A program made the position numbers and the translations under genes. A stretch of DNA of 64,000 nucleotides from Robiginitomaculum_A sp036478535 (lineage in GTDB: Bacteria; Pseudomonadota; Alphaproteobacteria; Caulobacterales; Maricaulaceae), in the NCBI GenBank assembly GCA_965224735.1, contig OZ245059.1, positions 2,480,001 through 2,544,000 on the forward strand, written 5' to 3'. The notes beneath the pieces are model-generated. The model saw only the letters and a program-made list of their open reading frames with translations. It was not told the DNA's origin and did not search any database. Of the stretch, positions 54,511 through 63,451 are shown piece after piece (within the stretch, counting starts at the first letter, position 1; every line of letters begins with the position of its first letter).

Positions 54511-55418
54511 GGGTTTCCTTGTGTATTTTAACAATTTTAGAGGGAATTTACGTTATAAAACGCGAAAATGGGTTGGGGAATAGAGTTATTACTACACCAA
54601 ATGGGAGAAACATTGCCGCGCCTGCGGAGAGACTTCTTATGCCAAGCGCGGCATGGGCATGGGATATGTTGCGCGAAAATTTAGATTATCGCCACGACTG
54701 CATAGATGGCCTTAAACAAAGCTCAAAAATGAGAGAACTTGAAAGCGGAAGCCGTTTGATTATTGGTAATAGGCGGTATGAAAAAGCGCGTAAATGGGGC
54801 TTATTATTCTTTGTAGATCCCGACCTGAACGCAATGGAAGCGAATGTATTTTGGCAGTCATCACATTACCTAGCAACGGTTCATGTGCGCCTTGGCGATC
54901 CGCAAATTGATGCGGGCGTGGAAGACCGTAACTTTGGAAGGGTTACGGATACGGTTATGCTACAAGAGTTTTGTTGCCGCCGCACCTTATTTGAAAGCAT
55001 AAATGGTAGTCGCCATATTGTGCTTAAAAGTGGGCGTTACTGGTTCCAACTGTATTGTGACACCAAACATCCGATAGACGATAACGCCTTAGTAGAGTTT
55101 CGCGTTGATGGTGGTTTGCATTCAAATAAACGCATGAAATCCATGCGCCAGATTATCGCTTTGTACCGCTCACGCGGTGGCAAAATAAGTCAAATTGGCT
55201 ATCGCAGAAATACGGAACGGTTACAAAAATACCTCATTGCACTGCGCGCTAAAAGGGGTGGTGGCGATTACCGCGATATAGCCATTGCCTTGATGGGCGA
55301 AGAATATGTAAATTCTGAGTGGGGAGATGGCCACTCACCGATTAAACAACAGGTGCGCAGAATATATAAAAACGCCGAAGAATATCGCAATGGAAAGTAC
55401 CTTTCCCTGCTCGAATAG
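54507..55418 (+). CDS. DUF2285-domain protein of ICE type
   Basis: The protein has an N-terminal segment (LMPSAAWAWDMLRENLDYRHDC) typical of ICE DUF6499/DUF2285 proteins and a C-terminal DUF2285 helix bundle (LQKYLIALRAKRGGGDYRDIAIALMG). The start is uncertain: the frame is open from 54378, but that overlaps the DUF736 gene. I favour ATG 54507 (303 residues) or a later codon. It probably regulates excision or transfer; no direct evidence for function exists here. Confidence 0.75.
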   Translation: MGVSLCILTILEGIYVIKRENGLGNRVITTPNGRNIAAPAERLLMPSAAWAWDMLRENLDYRHDCIDGLKQSSKMRELESGSRLIIGNRRYEKARKWGLLFFVDPDLNAMEANVFWQSSHYLATVHVRLGDPQIDAGVEDRNFGRVTDTVMLQEFCCRRTLFESINGSRHIVLKSGRYWFQLYCDTKHPIDDNALVEFRVDGGLHSNKRMKSMRQIIALYRSRGGKISQIGYRRNTERLQKYLIALRAKRGGGDYRDIAIALMGEEYVNSEWGDGHSPIKQQVRRIYKNAEEYRNGKYLSLLE

Positions 55419-55562
55419 CTTTTCCCCTTTCAGGCGAGTAGCTGGTGTATCGGTTTCTCGAAATCGAAAAACCGACACTCCCCAAGCGTCCCTAAACGTG
55501 CCTTACTTACCTCGCAGGTCTGCAAATTCTTGTCGGCTTGCATGCTAAAGCAGGAGGTAAAT

Positions 55563-55766
55563 ATGGCGAGTTCCAAGAAAAGCCCTTTAAAAGATACCAA
55601 ACAGGCAGCAAAGTTTTTGCGGCTAGAGCCGCGCACTTTGAACAATATGCGCTGGAAAGGCGAAGGCCCAAATTATCATAAACATGGCAGCCGCGTATTC
55701 TATCACATCAAAGATTTGAAGGCGTGGTCGGATAGCCATTACTACGGCATGACGGCGAACCACTGA
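55563..55766 (+). CDS. Excisionase-like helix-turn-helix protein
   Basis: This 67-residue protein starts at ATG 55563 with a strong AGGAGGT site before it. The sequence DTKQAAKFLRLEPRTLNNMRWKGEGP is a MerR/AlpA-like HTH_17 domain used by excisionases and element regulators. It probably controls excision or transfer genes. The typical neighbouring replication initiator and ParA genes are absent between it and the next gene. Confidence 0.85.
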   Translation: MASSKKSPLKDTKQAAKFLRLEPRTLNNMRWKGEGPNYHKHGSRVFYHIKDLKAWSDSHYYGMTANH

Positions 55767-55771
55767 TCGCC

Positions 55772-56215
55772 ATGACCAATCTAACTTTGGTTGTTAGCCA
55801 ATACATGCATGAGGTTTATAATCACCGTTTGCGATTTGGCACGCCCGTTCAGAGCGTTCGCATAGACCGAACGAGTTCATATAACGCTTTCGAGCCGAGC
55901 GATGTATTTGGCTATATCCGCTGGCGGCGCAATAAATACGGCACGCAAGATTGGCGTATCTATGTATGCCAAGCGGTGAGTGATGGCCACGTCACCCGCT
56001 TGCCAGGCATAACGCCCGGCGCGGATGTCCTGCTCGCTTTACACGGAGCAGAAGTCGTGAAGCGTATGCTCGGCCACTTAGATATGCTCGAAAAACGGGC
56101 GGGAAATTTACAGAAAATCTCGCCCGCATATTGGCGGCAACTGCAAAATGCCAAGAGCATTCGCAGGCCTGCCCACACGATTTCCTCAAATTTACTCGCA
56201 CATACGGAGGCCTAA
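55772..56215 (+). CDS. DUF2840 family protein
   Basis: This 147-residue protein matches DUF2840, a family confined to alphaproteobacterial ICE/plasmid backbones. The blocks FGTPVQSVRIDRTSSYNAFEP, FGYIRWRRNKYGTQDWRI and PGADVLLALHGAEVVKRML are characteristic. Its function is unknown. It starts 5 nt after the HTH gene stop and abuts traF. Confidence 0.88.
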   Translation: MTNLTLVVSQYMHEVYNHRLRFGTPVQSVRIDRTSSYNAFEPSDVFGYIRWRRNKYGTQDWRIYVCQAVSDGHVTRLPGITPGADVLLALHGAEVVKRMLGHLDMLEKRAGNLQKISPAYWRQLQNAKSIRRPAHTISSNLLAHTEA

Positions 56216-56743
56216 ATGCTCAGAAATGCACTCATTGGCATAGCGGTTACGCTGCTGATCGTGGCGACTGGAACGGGAATATCTTTCCCGCCAAAGCCAA
56301 AATTTCTTTATAATCCTAGCGCAAGTGCGCCTATCGGATGGTATAAATTAGAGGATAAATCCCCGCTAAAAGTCGGTGACCAAGTTGCCGCTTACGCGCC
56401 AGACTGGGCAAGAAAACTTGCGGATGAACGGCGCTATCTACCCTATGAATACCCCATGATTAAAACCATTTGGGCGAGTTCTGGGACAACAATATGTACC
56501 CATAACAATCGGACTAGCGTCCCATACTATCCTGTTATCATCAGCTTGCCGCAGGATAGTATGGGGCGCGATATGCCACAACTATCGGGCTGTTTTACAC
56601 TCAAAGCGGGTGAGTATTTTCTGGTTTCGCCCGATGTGCAGGCGGGTTTTGACAGCAGATATTTTGGTGCAGTAGAAGAGCAAAACATCCTCGGGCGTGT
56701 CGAGTACCTTGGAAATCCTAAAATTACACATTTGGGAGAATAG
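56216..56743 (+). CDS. traF: TraF-type S26 signal peptidase
   Basis: TraF proteases process and cyclise conjugative pilins. The 175-residue protein has an N-terminal hydrophobic anchor (ALIGIAVTLLIVATGTGI), the catalytic Ser in YNPSASAPIGWYKL and the likely catalytic Lys in EYPMIKTI. A C-terminal GYFLVSPDVQAGFDSRYFG-like GEYFLVSPD...FDSRYFGAV block carries the usual S26 box. It follows DUF2840 immediately. Confidence 0.85.
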   Translation: MLRNALIGIAVTLLIVATGTGISFPPKPKFLYNPSASAPIGWYKLEDKSPLKVGDQVAAYAPDWARKLADERRYLPYEYPMIKTIWASSGTTICTHNNRTSVPYYPVIISLPQDSMGRDMPQLSGCFTLKAGEYFLVSPDVQAGFDSRYFGAVEEQNILGRVEYLGNPKITHLGE

Positions 56744-56883
56744 GCAGAATTGTGGTTGGTTTTTGGGGTATATGTGCAGTGCTTGGGTAAACCCGCCGTG
56801 TGTGATTCGCTAAGTATTGTGGAGACTGGAGTGTGGGTTGGTATAGTGAATGTGTTCACACATAAATTATTGAGGAGACCATT

Positions 56884-57921
56884 ATGAACGTATTTGTAGG
56901 ATTGGATATATCACTTGAAGAGACGGCTGTTTGCGTAGTTGATAAGGACGGCAAGGTGCTAAAACAAGTGTCGGTTATGACGGAGCCAGAAGCAATTGCG
57001 CCTGTACTGAAGCCATTTGCTGGCCGTATTGAACGGGTTGGATTTGAGGCCAGCAGCCTGTCGCCTTGGCTGAGCAATGAACTTATCAAGCTAGGCTTCC
57101 CGGCGATTGTTGTCGAGACGCGCCATATGGCAAGCGCGCTTGGGGCGATGCGCAACAAGACGGATCGCAATGATGCGCGAGGACTTGCCCATATGATGCG
57201 CACAGGATGGTTCAGACAGGTGCATGTCAAGAGCGATAACAGCCACCGTTTGCGGATATTGTTGACCAATCGCCGCATGTTAAAGCGTAAATTTATCGAT
57301 ATTGAAAACGCCATTCGCGGGACGCTCAAGGTGTTTGGCATTAAGATGAACCGTTCGACCAGAGGAAATTTCGAGCGCGATTTGTTGATGAAGTTGGAGA
57401 ATGAAGACCCCATGCTGCGCGATATGACGGCCAGTATGTTATCGGTCAGGCATACGCTTTTGGAGCAACATAATAAGTTCCACAAACTGCTTGTGCAAAC
57501 GGTGCGCGAAGATGAAGTTTGCCGCCGGTTTATGACGGTGCCAGGCGTCGGCCCGGTGACTTCACTTGCCTTTAAAACAACCATTGATGACCCGTCTAGG
57601 TTTGCAAAATCAAAGACGGTCGGGGCGCATTTGGGCCTAACACCGAAGCGATACCAATCGGGGACGGTGGACTATGACGGGCGAATATCCAAGTGCGGCG
57701 ACCCTGAAATGCGCGCGCTTCTCTATGAAGCTGCCCAGTCAATGCTCACGCGTGTGCAGAGCTGGTCGGTGCTCAAAGCCTGGGGGATGAGCATACAAAA
57801 GCGGGCTGGAAAGCGCCGCGCCATTGTTGCCGTTGCCCGCAAACTAGCGACAATATTACACCGAATGTGGGTGGACGGAACAGAGTTTAAGGCGAGCCGC
57901 GACGAGCTAAACGCGGCGTAA
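56884..57921 (+). CDS. IS110-family transposase (IS1111-like)
   Basis: The 345-residue DEDD transposase is intact: FVGLDISLEETAVC, VGFEASSLSPWL, NKTDRNDARGLAHMM in the N-terminal domain, and VPGVGPVTSLAFKTTIDDP with PKRYQSGTVDYDGRISKCGD in the C-terminal domain. A GAGGAGACC sequence precedes the ATG. It lies between traF and the relaxase, where lytic transglycosylase-type genes often lie in related elements, so one or more backbone genes may have been lost. Confidence 0.92.
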   Translation: MNVFVGLDISLEETAVCVVDKDGKVLKQVSVMTEPEAIAPVLKPFAGRIERVGFEASSLSPWLSNELIKLGFPAIVVETRHMASALGAMRNKTDRNDARGLAHMMRTGWFRQVHVKSDNSHRLRILLTNRRMLKRKFIDIENAIRGTLKVFGIKMNRSTRGNFERDLLMKLENEDPMLRDMTASMLSVRHTLLEQHNKFHKLLVQTVREDEVCRRFMTVPGVGPVTSLAFKTTIDDPSRFAKSKTVGAHLGLTPKRYQSGTVDYDGRISKCGDPEMRALLYEAAQSMLTRVQSWSVLKAWGMSIQKRAGKRRAIVAVARKLATILHRMWVDGTEFKASRDELNAA

Positions 57922-58216
57922 ATACGACAAATAACCACGAGAATGGAGACAGAAAACTAAGTAAAATACAATCAATAATCTTCCGAATTCCACGTAAAGT
58001 GGATGGCTCCAAGACGGGGTCGCGGGAGGGATGATCCCGCTATCTTGCCGGCACTGAGTAATTATTATGACGAATTATTTAAGTGCGTTTGCAGTGCTTC
58101 TGGACGTCCATCCCCTCTGAAAACAGCATGTGCGGGTCACAAATGATCGAGCACGAAGTAGTGCATGAACCGTCTGGGAAGCCAAAAAATTACAGCGCAA
58201 TACTGCGCGCAAAATG
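57922..58216. other. Noncoding tail of the IS110/IS1111 element
   Basis: No gene is seen. The stretch contains several potential stems: CCACGTAAAGTGG (about 57989-58001) and a GCGGGAGGG...CCCGC hairpin (about 58020-58043). IS1111-type elements carry their bridge RNA downstream of the transposase, so this region is a candidate. The IS boundary cannot be placed. Confidence 0.45.
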
Positions 58217-58354
58217 AAGATGTGCAGACATGAAAGGAAAATGGTATGTTTGGAAAAAGACCAATTTGGGTTGACAAAAGGGGCGGGGTTAGTCAGGGCA
58301 AGATAAAGGGCATGGCCCAAAATGGGCTAAACCGTTGTCTGCACATCTTTTTTT
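58217..58354 (+). ncRNA. Possible structured RNA with closing stem and T-run
   Basis: AAGATGTGCAGACA (58217-58230) is exactly complementary to TGTCTGCACATCTT (58336-58349), and the right arm runs into seven T residues (58348-58354). The 105-nt interior has a GCCC-loop-GGGC hairpin (about 58312-58326). A long closing stem plus a T-run fits a small RNA with intrinsic terminator. The alternative is a MITE-like element with 14-bp terminal repeats. It lies just upstream of the relaxase gene. Confidence 0.45.
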
Positions 58355-58468
58355 CGGGCCAAAGCTAAATTGGGGTGGGACGAGCATTTTGCGCTATACA
58401 CAGTGCCAGTGTGGTTTGCTGCTGGGACAGGTAATTACAGGTCACCCTACTACCTTGGAAATTACGCT

Positions 58469-60392
58469 ATGAAAAAGATAAGAGAAAATCCATTTGATAT
58501 TAAAATTGGCAAGATTTATGCGCCTAATGGTACGCGCCGCATGATGAGCTTTGCTTCACAAGTTAAGTGGGCGGCTAAGTCAATTTCTAATAAAACTTCC
58601 AGCTATGGCGGTTCACAAAAATCATACGTTAAAGAGCAGTTTTTCTCGCGCCGTGTTATCGTCAAAGTAAACCTCGTAAAAATGGAAGCACGCGGCGGCG
58701 AAGCACAGCGTTTACACTTGGAATATATCCAACGCGACAGCGCCGCCCATGAAAACGAAAAAGGCTCGGTGTTCGACAAAGAAATAGACATTGCGGGCGC
58801 AGATGAATTTAGAAAGCGCGGCAAAGATGACCGCCACCAATTTCGCGTCATTGTTTCTGCCGAAGACGCACGCGAAATAAATGACCTGCGCAGTTTCACT
58901 CGTGACCTGATGTCGAAAATGGAAAATGACCTCGGCACGAAACTCGATTGGGTCGCGGCCAATCACTATGACACGGCCACGCCGCACACCCATATTGTGA
59001 TTAGCGGCAAGGAAGATAATGGCAAGAACCTCGTCATCCCGCGTGATTATATTTCTTACGGTATACGCGGCGCGGCGGAGCATTTGGTCAATACCGAGCT
59101 TGGCCCGATCAACCAGATGGAAGCAGGCGTGAAACTTGCGAGCGAAGTGACCAAAGCAAGGCTCACACAATTAGACCGTAGCTTGCTGCGTACGGCCGAT
59201 GCAAATGTTGTTGATATTTCCAAACGACCAGAGCGTGGTAGCGAGTGGACACGGCGCCTCGATATTGCCCGCCTAAAACATCTAAGCCAGATGGGACTTG
59301 CCTATACCAATGGCCACGACAAATGGCATTTGGCCGAGGACATGGAGCAGCGCCTCACCCGCCTTGGCGAGCGCAAAGATATTCTCAAAACCTATCACCG
59401 CATATTAAAGCAAGCGGGGCTATCGCGCGCACCGCGCACGGACACAATTTACGATCCGTTCCATAGCCGCGCCAAACCCCTTACCGGAAAAATAATCGGC
59501 ATGGGCATTGCGGACGACATTAATGACCGCGCCTATGTCATGGTCGACAGCACGCGCGGCCATGCCTATTATGTTAAAGCAGGTCACGCGGAAAATATCG
59601 AAGACCTAAAGCACGGCATGGCCATCTCCATCACGCCCGCAAATATTCATCCCAAACCATCTGACCTGACCATCGAAACAATCGCCGCCAAAAGAAACGG
59701 GGATTACAGCCCGTCGCTACACCAAACCACAGACCCAGGCGCCAGCCCAGATTACATCCAAGCCCACATCAGAAGGCTCGAAGCCATGCGTCGCGCCGGA
59801 CATGCTACGCGCAACCAAAGACGGCTCATGGAAAATCCCTCATGATTATCTTGACCGTGCCCGTAATTATGAAAAGCAAAGAGCATGGGCAAAGCCCGTA
59901 GATTTGAAAATTATTTCCAGAGGCCCATTGCAAGATTTAGCCAGCGTCATAGGGCGCACATGGCTGGACGAAGAACTCGCGAATGAAACGAGCATCTCCG
60001 ATACAGGTTGCGGCGCAGAAGCCCGCGTTGCATTGGTCGCAAGGCGGCAATTTTTAATGCAGCAAGGCATATTGGAAAATGAAAACTCGGCGCTGACGCA
60101 AACACATTTAGATGCGCTCGAAAAACGAGATTTAACAGAATTCGCAAAAAAACTATCCGCGCAATTAGGTAAGCCATATTTGGAAAGCACAAGACAAGGC
60201 AAGATCGCTGGCCACTACCGCGCCGCCATAACCCGCCCAAGCGGAAAATACGCCATCATAGAACGCGCCAAAGATTTCACCTTAGTCCCTTGGCGCGATA
60301 CCCTAGAAAGAAATCGCGGTAAGGCAGTGTCAGGCATTATGAGGGGGAATACTATTTCGTGGACGCTGAATAAGGGGCGGGAGATTGGGTGA
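58469..60392 (+). pseudogene. Relaxase/mobilisation nuclease (DUF3363 type), frameshifted
   Basis: The protein belongs to the VirD2/TraI-like relaxases of alphaproteobacterial ICEs. It has FSRRVIVKVNLVKM, LEYIQRDSAAHENEKG, DRHQFRVIVSAEDA, LDWVAANHYDTATPHTHIVISG (metal-binding HxH) and PRDYISYGIRG. The C-terminal DUF3363 part continues in another frame from about 59815 (KDGSWKIPHDYLDRARNYE). One extra C at 59815-59816 causes the shift, since ATRN-KDGSW is restored when it is removed. I chose ATG 58469. Unless the frameshift is a sequencing error, the element is not self-transmissible, although the N-terminal nicking domain could still be made. Confidence 0.88.
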
Positions 60393-60428
60393 GCGTGAAC
60401 CTCTAGTTAACCTGTAGATTACTATATA

Positions 60429-60450
60429 AATATGACTTGAAAGTCATATT
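60429..60450. promoter_or_regulatory. 22-bp palindromic operator candidate
   Basis: AATATGACTT-GA-AAGTCATATT is perfectly symmetrical apart from the central GA, and lies 42 bp before ATG 60493. A half-site-like AGTCATA follows at 60461-60467. It is well placed to overlap the promoter of the HTH-ASCH gene and be bound by its own product. Confidence 0.7.
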
Positions 60451-60492
60451 ATGATGTTTTAGTCATAAGGTGAATCATAATTGGGAGTAGAG

Positions 60493-61284
60493 ATGGGCGA
60501 AGTAGCAGGAAAAGTTTATGCGTTAAAGCCCCGTAAGAAGGCCCAAGGCATCCCAAAAATCGGTCAAAGACTCAGTGAATTAAGACGGCTAGCTGACATG
60601 ACACAAGTCGAACTAGCTCAACGCATGGGCATCGGACAGACCGCCCTTTCTAAACTTGAGCAAAGAGAAGATATTTTAGTTTCGACCTTGAAAGGCTATA
60701 TTGAAGCCTTGGGGGCCTCGCTACAAATTGATGCATCATTCGGCTCTAGCTCATCATTAGTTGGTTCTCTTGAGGAAGCTTTCGATATGGAGTTTACGAC
60801 TGACCATCAGTTAGTTTTCCCTATATTTGAAGACGAAGCATTTCGACTTAACCGAGATGTAATTCTAAGTATTAAACCGCAATATTCACAACAAATCATA
60901 AGTGGTCATAAGACCGTAGAACTACGCCGCAGGTTTCCTGTAAATGTTCCGAACGGCACTTTAGCTTATATATATTCGACAAGCCCTACACGGGCTTTGA
61001 CTGGCGTAGCGACGATCAAGGGTGTTATGAAACGACCACTCGATGAAATTTGGAGCATGTACTCAAAAGTCGCTTGCATAAAGAAACAAGATTTTGATAA
61101 CTATTTTTCAGGACTAGATCACGGGTTTGCTATCGTCTTCTCTGAGGCTCGTCCATTGCGAAGGGCTATTGATCTTCCAGAATTGCGGGATCGGTTTAAT
61201 TTTGAACCTCCACAGTCTTTTCTTTATGCAAGGCCTGTCATGCGAAAGGCGCTAAAATATGAATGCTCCGATTTACCTCATTGA
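60493..61284 (+). CDS. XRE helix-turn-helix fused to an ASCH domain
   Basis: I chose ATG 60493 because GGGAG stands 6 nt before it; the TTG at 60481 overlaps that site. The N-terminal Cro/C1 HTH (LRRLADMTQVELAQRMGIGQ then TALSKLEQRED, residues 30-80) is followed by an ASCH (PUA-like) domain from about residue 125: VILSIKPQYSQQIISGHKTVELRRRFP, then TLAYIYSTSPTRALTGVATI. ASCH domains bind RNA or nucleotides in known proteins. It overlaps the next gene by 26 nt. The likely role is a regulator that senses a nucleotide or RNA ligand. Confidence 0.85.
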   Translation: MGEVAGKVYALKPRKKAQGIPKIGQRLSELRRLADMTQVELAQRMGIGQTALSKLEQREDILVSTLKGYIEALGASLQIDASFGSSSSLVGSLEEAFDMEFTTDHQLVFPIFEDEAFRLNRDVILSIKPQYSQQIISGHKTVELRRRFPVNVPNGTLAYIYSTSPTRALTGVATIKGVMKRPLDEIWSMYSKVACIKKQDFDNYFSGLDHGFAIVFSEARPLRRAIDLPELRDRFNFEPPQSFLYARPVMRKALKYECSDLPH

Positions 61285-62794
61285 TACAAATGTACTTATC
61301 GGGCTAGAAGATAACAAAGAAATACACCCAGATTATTCGACATTAAAGCTCTTGGCTTCCAAACATGGCGTATCAATCGCGGTGCATGAAGCTGCGTTAG
61401 AGGATATTAGCCGTGACAAAAACACGCCCCGTCAGAAAATCACCCGTAGTAAATTCAAAAAATTTCCAAAAGTGGACAAAGTAAGAGGCCTGAACAAAGA
61501 ACAGCTTGCGGCTATGTACGGAGATATCCGTAAGCCAAACGATGAGGTTGATGCTCGGCTTCTGCACGCACTAAAGCTCGGCGTGGTAGTAGTATTGGTA
61601 ACCGAAGATGAAGGCCTGCATAAGCGTGCACGGAGATATGCACCAGAAATTGCCAATAGTGTATTACATGTAGCAGACGCCGTTACAAAACTTAAAGGAA
61701 CCTATGAGCCCACTGAGGTTCCAATGCGTTATGTCGATGAGGTTGCCGCCCACACTATACCTCTCAATGACCCAATTTTTGATAGCTTACGGCAAGGCTA
61801 TCCCGAATTTGATGATTGGTGGAAAGTAAAGTGCATTCAACAACAGCGGCCATGTTGGGTCGTATATGATGGCGACGAACTCGCTGGTATAATCGTACGT
61901 AAAGACGAAGTAGCTGATGACACTGATGCGACGACACCTGCCACAAAGATTCTAAAAATTTGCACCTTCAAAGTCAGAACAAAAAGTCGCGGTAGTAGTT
62001 TAGGTGAACATCTGCTGAAGCAGGCATTGTGGTTCGCCCAAAAAAATGGGCATGATCTTGTGTATGTGACCACTTACCCCGATCAAACCGTTCTAATAGG
62101 ATTGATGGAGTATTACGGGTTTCGGAAAACTGTCGAAAAAGAAGATGGTGAATTAATTTATGAGAAACCCCTCTCTCGAACTGTTCTAGCGTCAGACAAC
62201 ACCTCTATATTTGACCAAGCACGGCTTAATTATCCAAGGTTTGTTAGCGGGGAAACAGTATCTGCTTTTGGCATTCCTATCAGAGAAGAATATCATGATA
62301 CGCTCTTCCCCGAACTGAAGGATCAACGACAAGAAGATCTATTTAAGAGTTTGGGATTTGGCACCGCATCGATGCGTCCTGGTAATACAATTCGAAAAGT
62401 GTACGTCTGCCGCGCGCCCAGTAACTTAGGGGACCCAGGCTCAATATTACTTTTTTACAAAGGTAAGTCTGACTTGAATCCATCGCAAGCAATAACAACC
62501 ATAGGCATTTTAGAAAATTTGCAAACGGCTTACAGCGTTGAGGAACTATCACGCATGACGGGCGGTCGATCAGTATATAGTCAAGCACAACTCGAAACTT
62601 GGGCTCCGACTATAGCTAGGCCTATTAAGGTCATAAATTTCTTATTACATGGGTATTTTGATACTCCCCTTACATTCAGAAAACTTCAATCGATGGGAGT
62701 AATGAAAGCTAACCCTCCTCAGTCAATATTTTCAATATCGACCGATAAGCAAATGAAAATTTTGGAAAAAACGAATTTAGGGTTCTCTGTATAA
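61259..62794 (+). CDS. PIN nuclease - GNAT acetyltransferase - PUA-like fusion
   Basis: This 511-residue protein joins three parts. Residues 1-150 form a PIN domain: YLIDTNVLIGLED, AVHEAALEDIS, NDEVDARLLHAL and LVTEDEGLHKRA supply the acidic cluster of a metal-dependent RNase. Residues 190-300 resemble a GNAT fold: CWVVYDGDELAGIIVRKDE, TKSRGSSLGEHLLKQAL as the acetyl-CoA loop, GLMEYYGFRK at the end. The C-terminal part (about 350-511, IRKVYVCRAPSNLGDPGSILLFYKG) looks like an ASCH/EVE-type PUA fold. It overlaps both neighbours and is the presumed effector of the cassette. Confidence 0.75.
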   Translation: MNAPIYLIDTNVLIGLEDNKEIHPDYSTLKLLASKHGVSIAVHEAALEDISRDKNTPRQKITRSKFKKFPKVDKVRGLNKEQLAAMYGDIRKPNDEVDARLLHALKLGVVVVLVTEDEGLHKRARRYAPEIANSVLHVADAVTKLKGTYEPTEVPMRYVDEVAAHTIPLNDPIFDSLRQGYPEFDDWWKVKCIQQQRPCWVVYDGDELAGIIVRKDEVADDTDATTPATKILKICTFKVRTKSRGSSLGEHLLKQALWFAQKNGHDLVYVTTYPDQTVLIGLMEYYGFRKTVEKEDGELIYEKPLSRTVLASDNTSIFDQARLNYPRFVSGETVSAFGIPIREEYHDTLFPELKDQRQEDLFKSLGFGTASMRPGNTIRKVYVCRAPSNLGDPGSILLFYKGKSDLNPSQAITTIGILENLQTAYSVEELSRMTGGRSVYSQAQLETWAPTIARPIKVINFLLHGYFDTPLTFRKLQSMGVMKANPPQSIFSISTDKQMKILEKTNLGFSV

Positions 62795-63333
62795 TGGACA
62801 CCACTATCGCACTTGTTGGCTTGTCTGGTGCAGGGAAGTCGACAGCACTAAAAAGTTTAGGGCAAGCAATAAAATTTACTCATCTAGTGGCAAGTGACAT
62901 AATCAAGGCTGAAATGATTCGACATTCGGACGATAAACCAAATTCAGAACACTTGCGTTTAGGGAAGACAAACGACTATCAAAAATTTTTAATTAAAGGC
63001 TTTCTTCGAATTAGCAACGAAACCGAAGGGCCGATAATAATCGATGCTCATACGGTCATTGATAAAGGTGATAGTTTAGTGCCTATCTCTACAGAAGTTT
63101 TTTCAGACCTAATGATTACGCATATGTTTTACTTACGAGAGAGCCCTGAAACTATAGCTTGTCGTAGAAAACAAGATGCCAAACGTACACGCCCACAGCT
63201 TACTATCGACAGACTACGTCAACACCAACGATTTAGTATAGAAACCGCAGTAAATATTTGTAGTAAATTAGACATTCCACTAACAATTATTAGTAGCGCT
63301 AACATTTCCATCCTTGCAAGCGTAATGAAATAA
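62794..63333 (+). CDS. P-loop kinase-like ATPase
   Basis: This 179-residue protein has Walker A GLSGAGKSTALKSL near residue 9, a VASDIIKAEM segment after it (as in adenylate kinase or zeta-toxin-like enzymes), IIIDAHTVIDKG, and the lid-like ETIACRRKQDAKRTRP arginine-rich region. It fits the AAA_18/nucleotide kinase group. It starts in a TAATG overlap with the PIN-GNAT stop, so all three genes are translated as a unit. The substrate is unknown. Confidence 0.8.
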   Translation: MDTTIALVGLSGAGKSTALKSLGQAIKFTHLVASDIIKAEMIRHSDDKPNSEHLRLGKTNDYQKFLIKGFLRISNETEGPIIIDAHTVIDKGDSLVPISTEVFSDLMITHMFYLRESPETIACRRKQDAKRTRPQLTIDRLRQHQRFSIETAVNICSKLDIPLTIISSANISILASVMK

Positions 63334-63451
63334 CTTTTCCCCCGAGGTCACTCCACATCACCTGACCTTGAAACTTTTACCCTGTAAACACACTAGACCG
63401 TTCCAATTATATTGCTCAGCCTAAAGTCCAACTTAGAAATGGACTTGGTTT
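63334..63451. other. Short gap before traG
   Basis: There is no gene here. The gap separates the three-gene cassette from TraG and contains CCCGAGGTCA and AATTATATTGC, a possible promoter region. Confidence 0.4.

Noticed and set aside
56527..57584. Minus-strand ORFs across traF and the IS110 transposase
   Set aside because: Serine-rich shadow frames opposite well-recognised genes.
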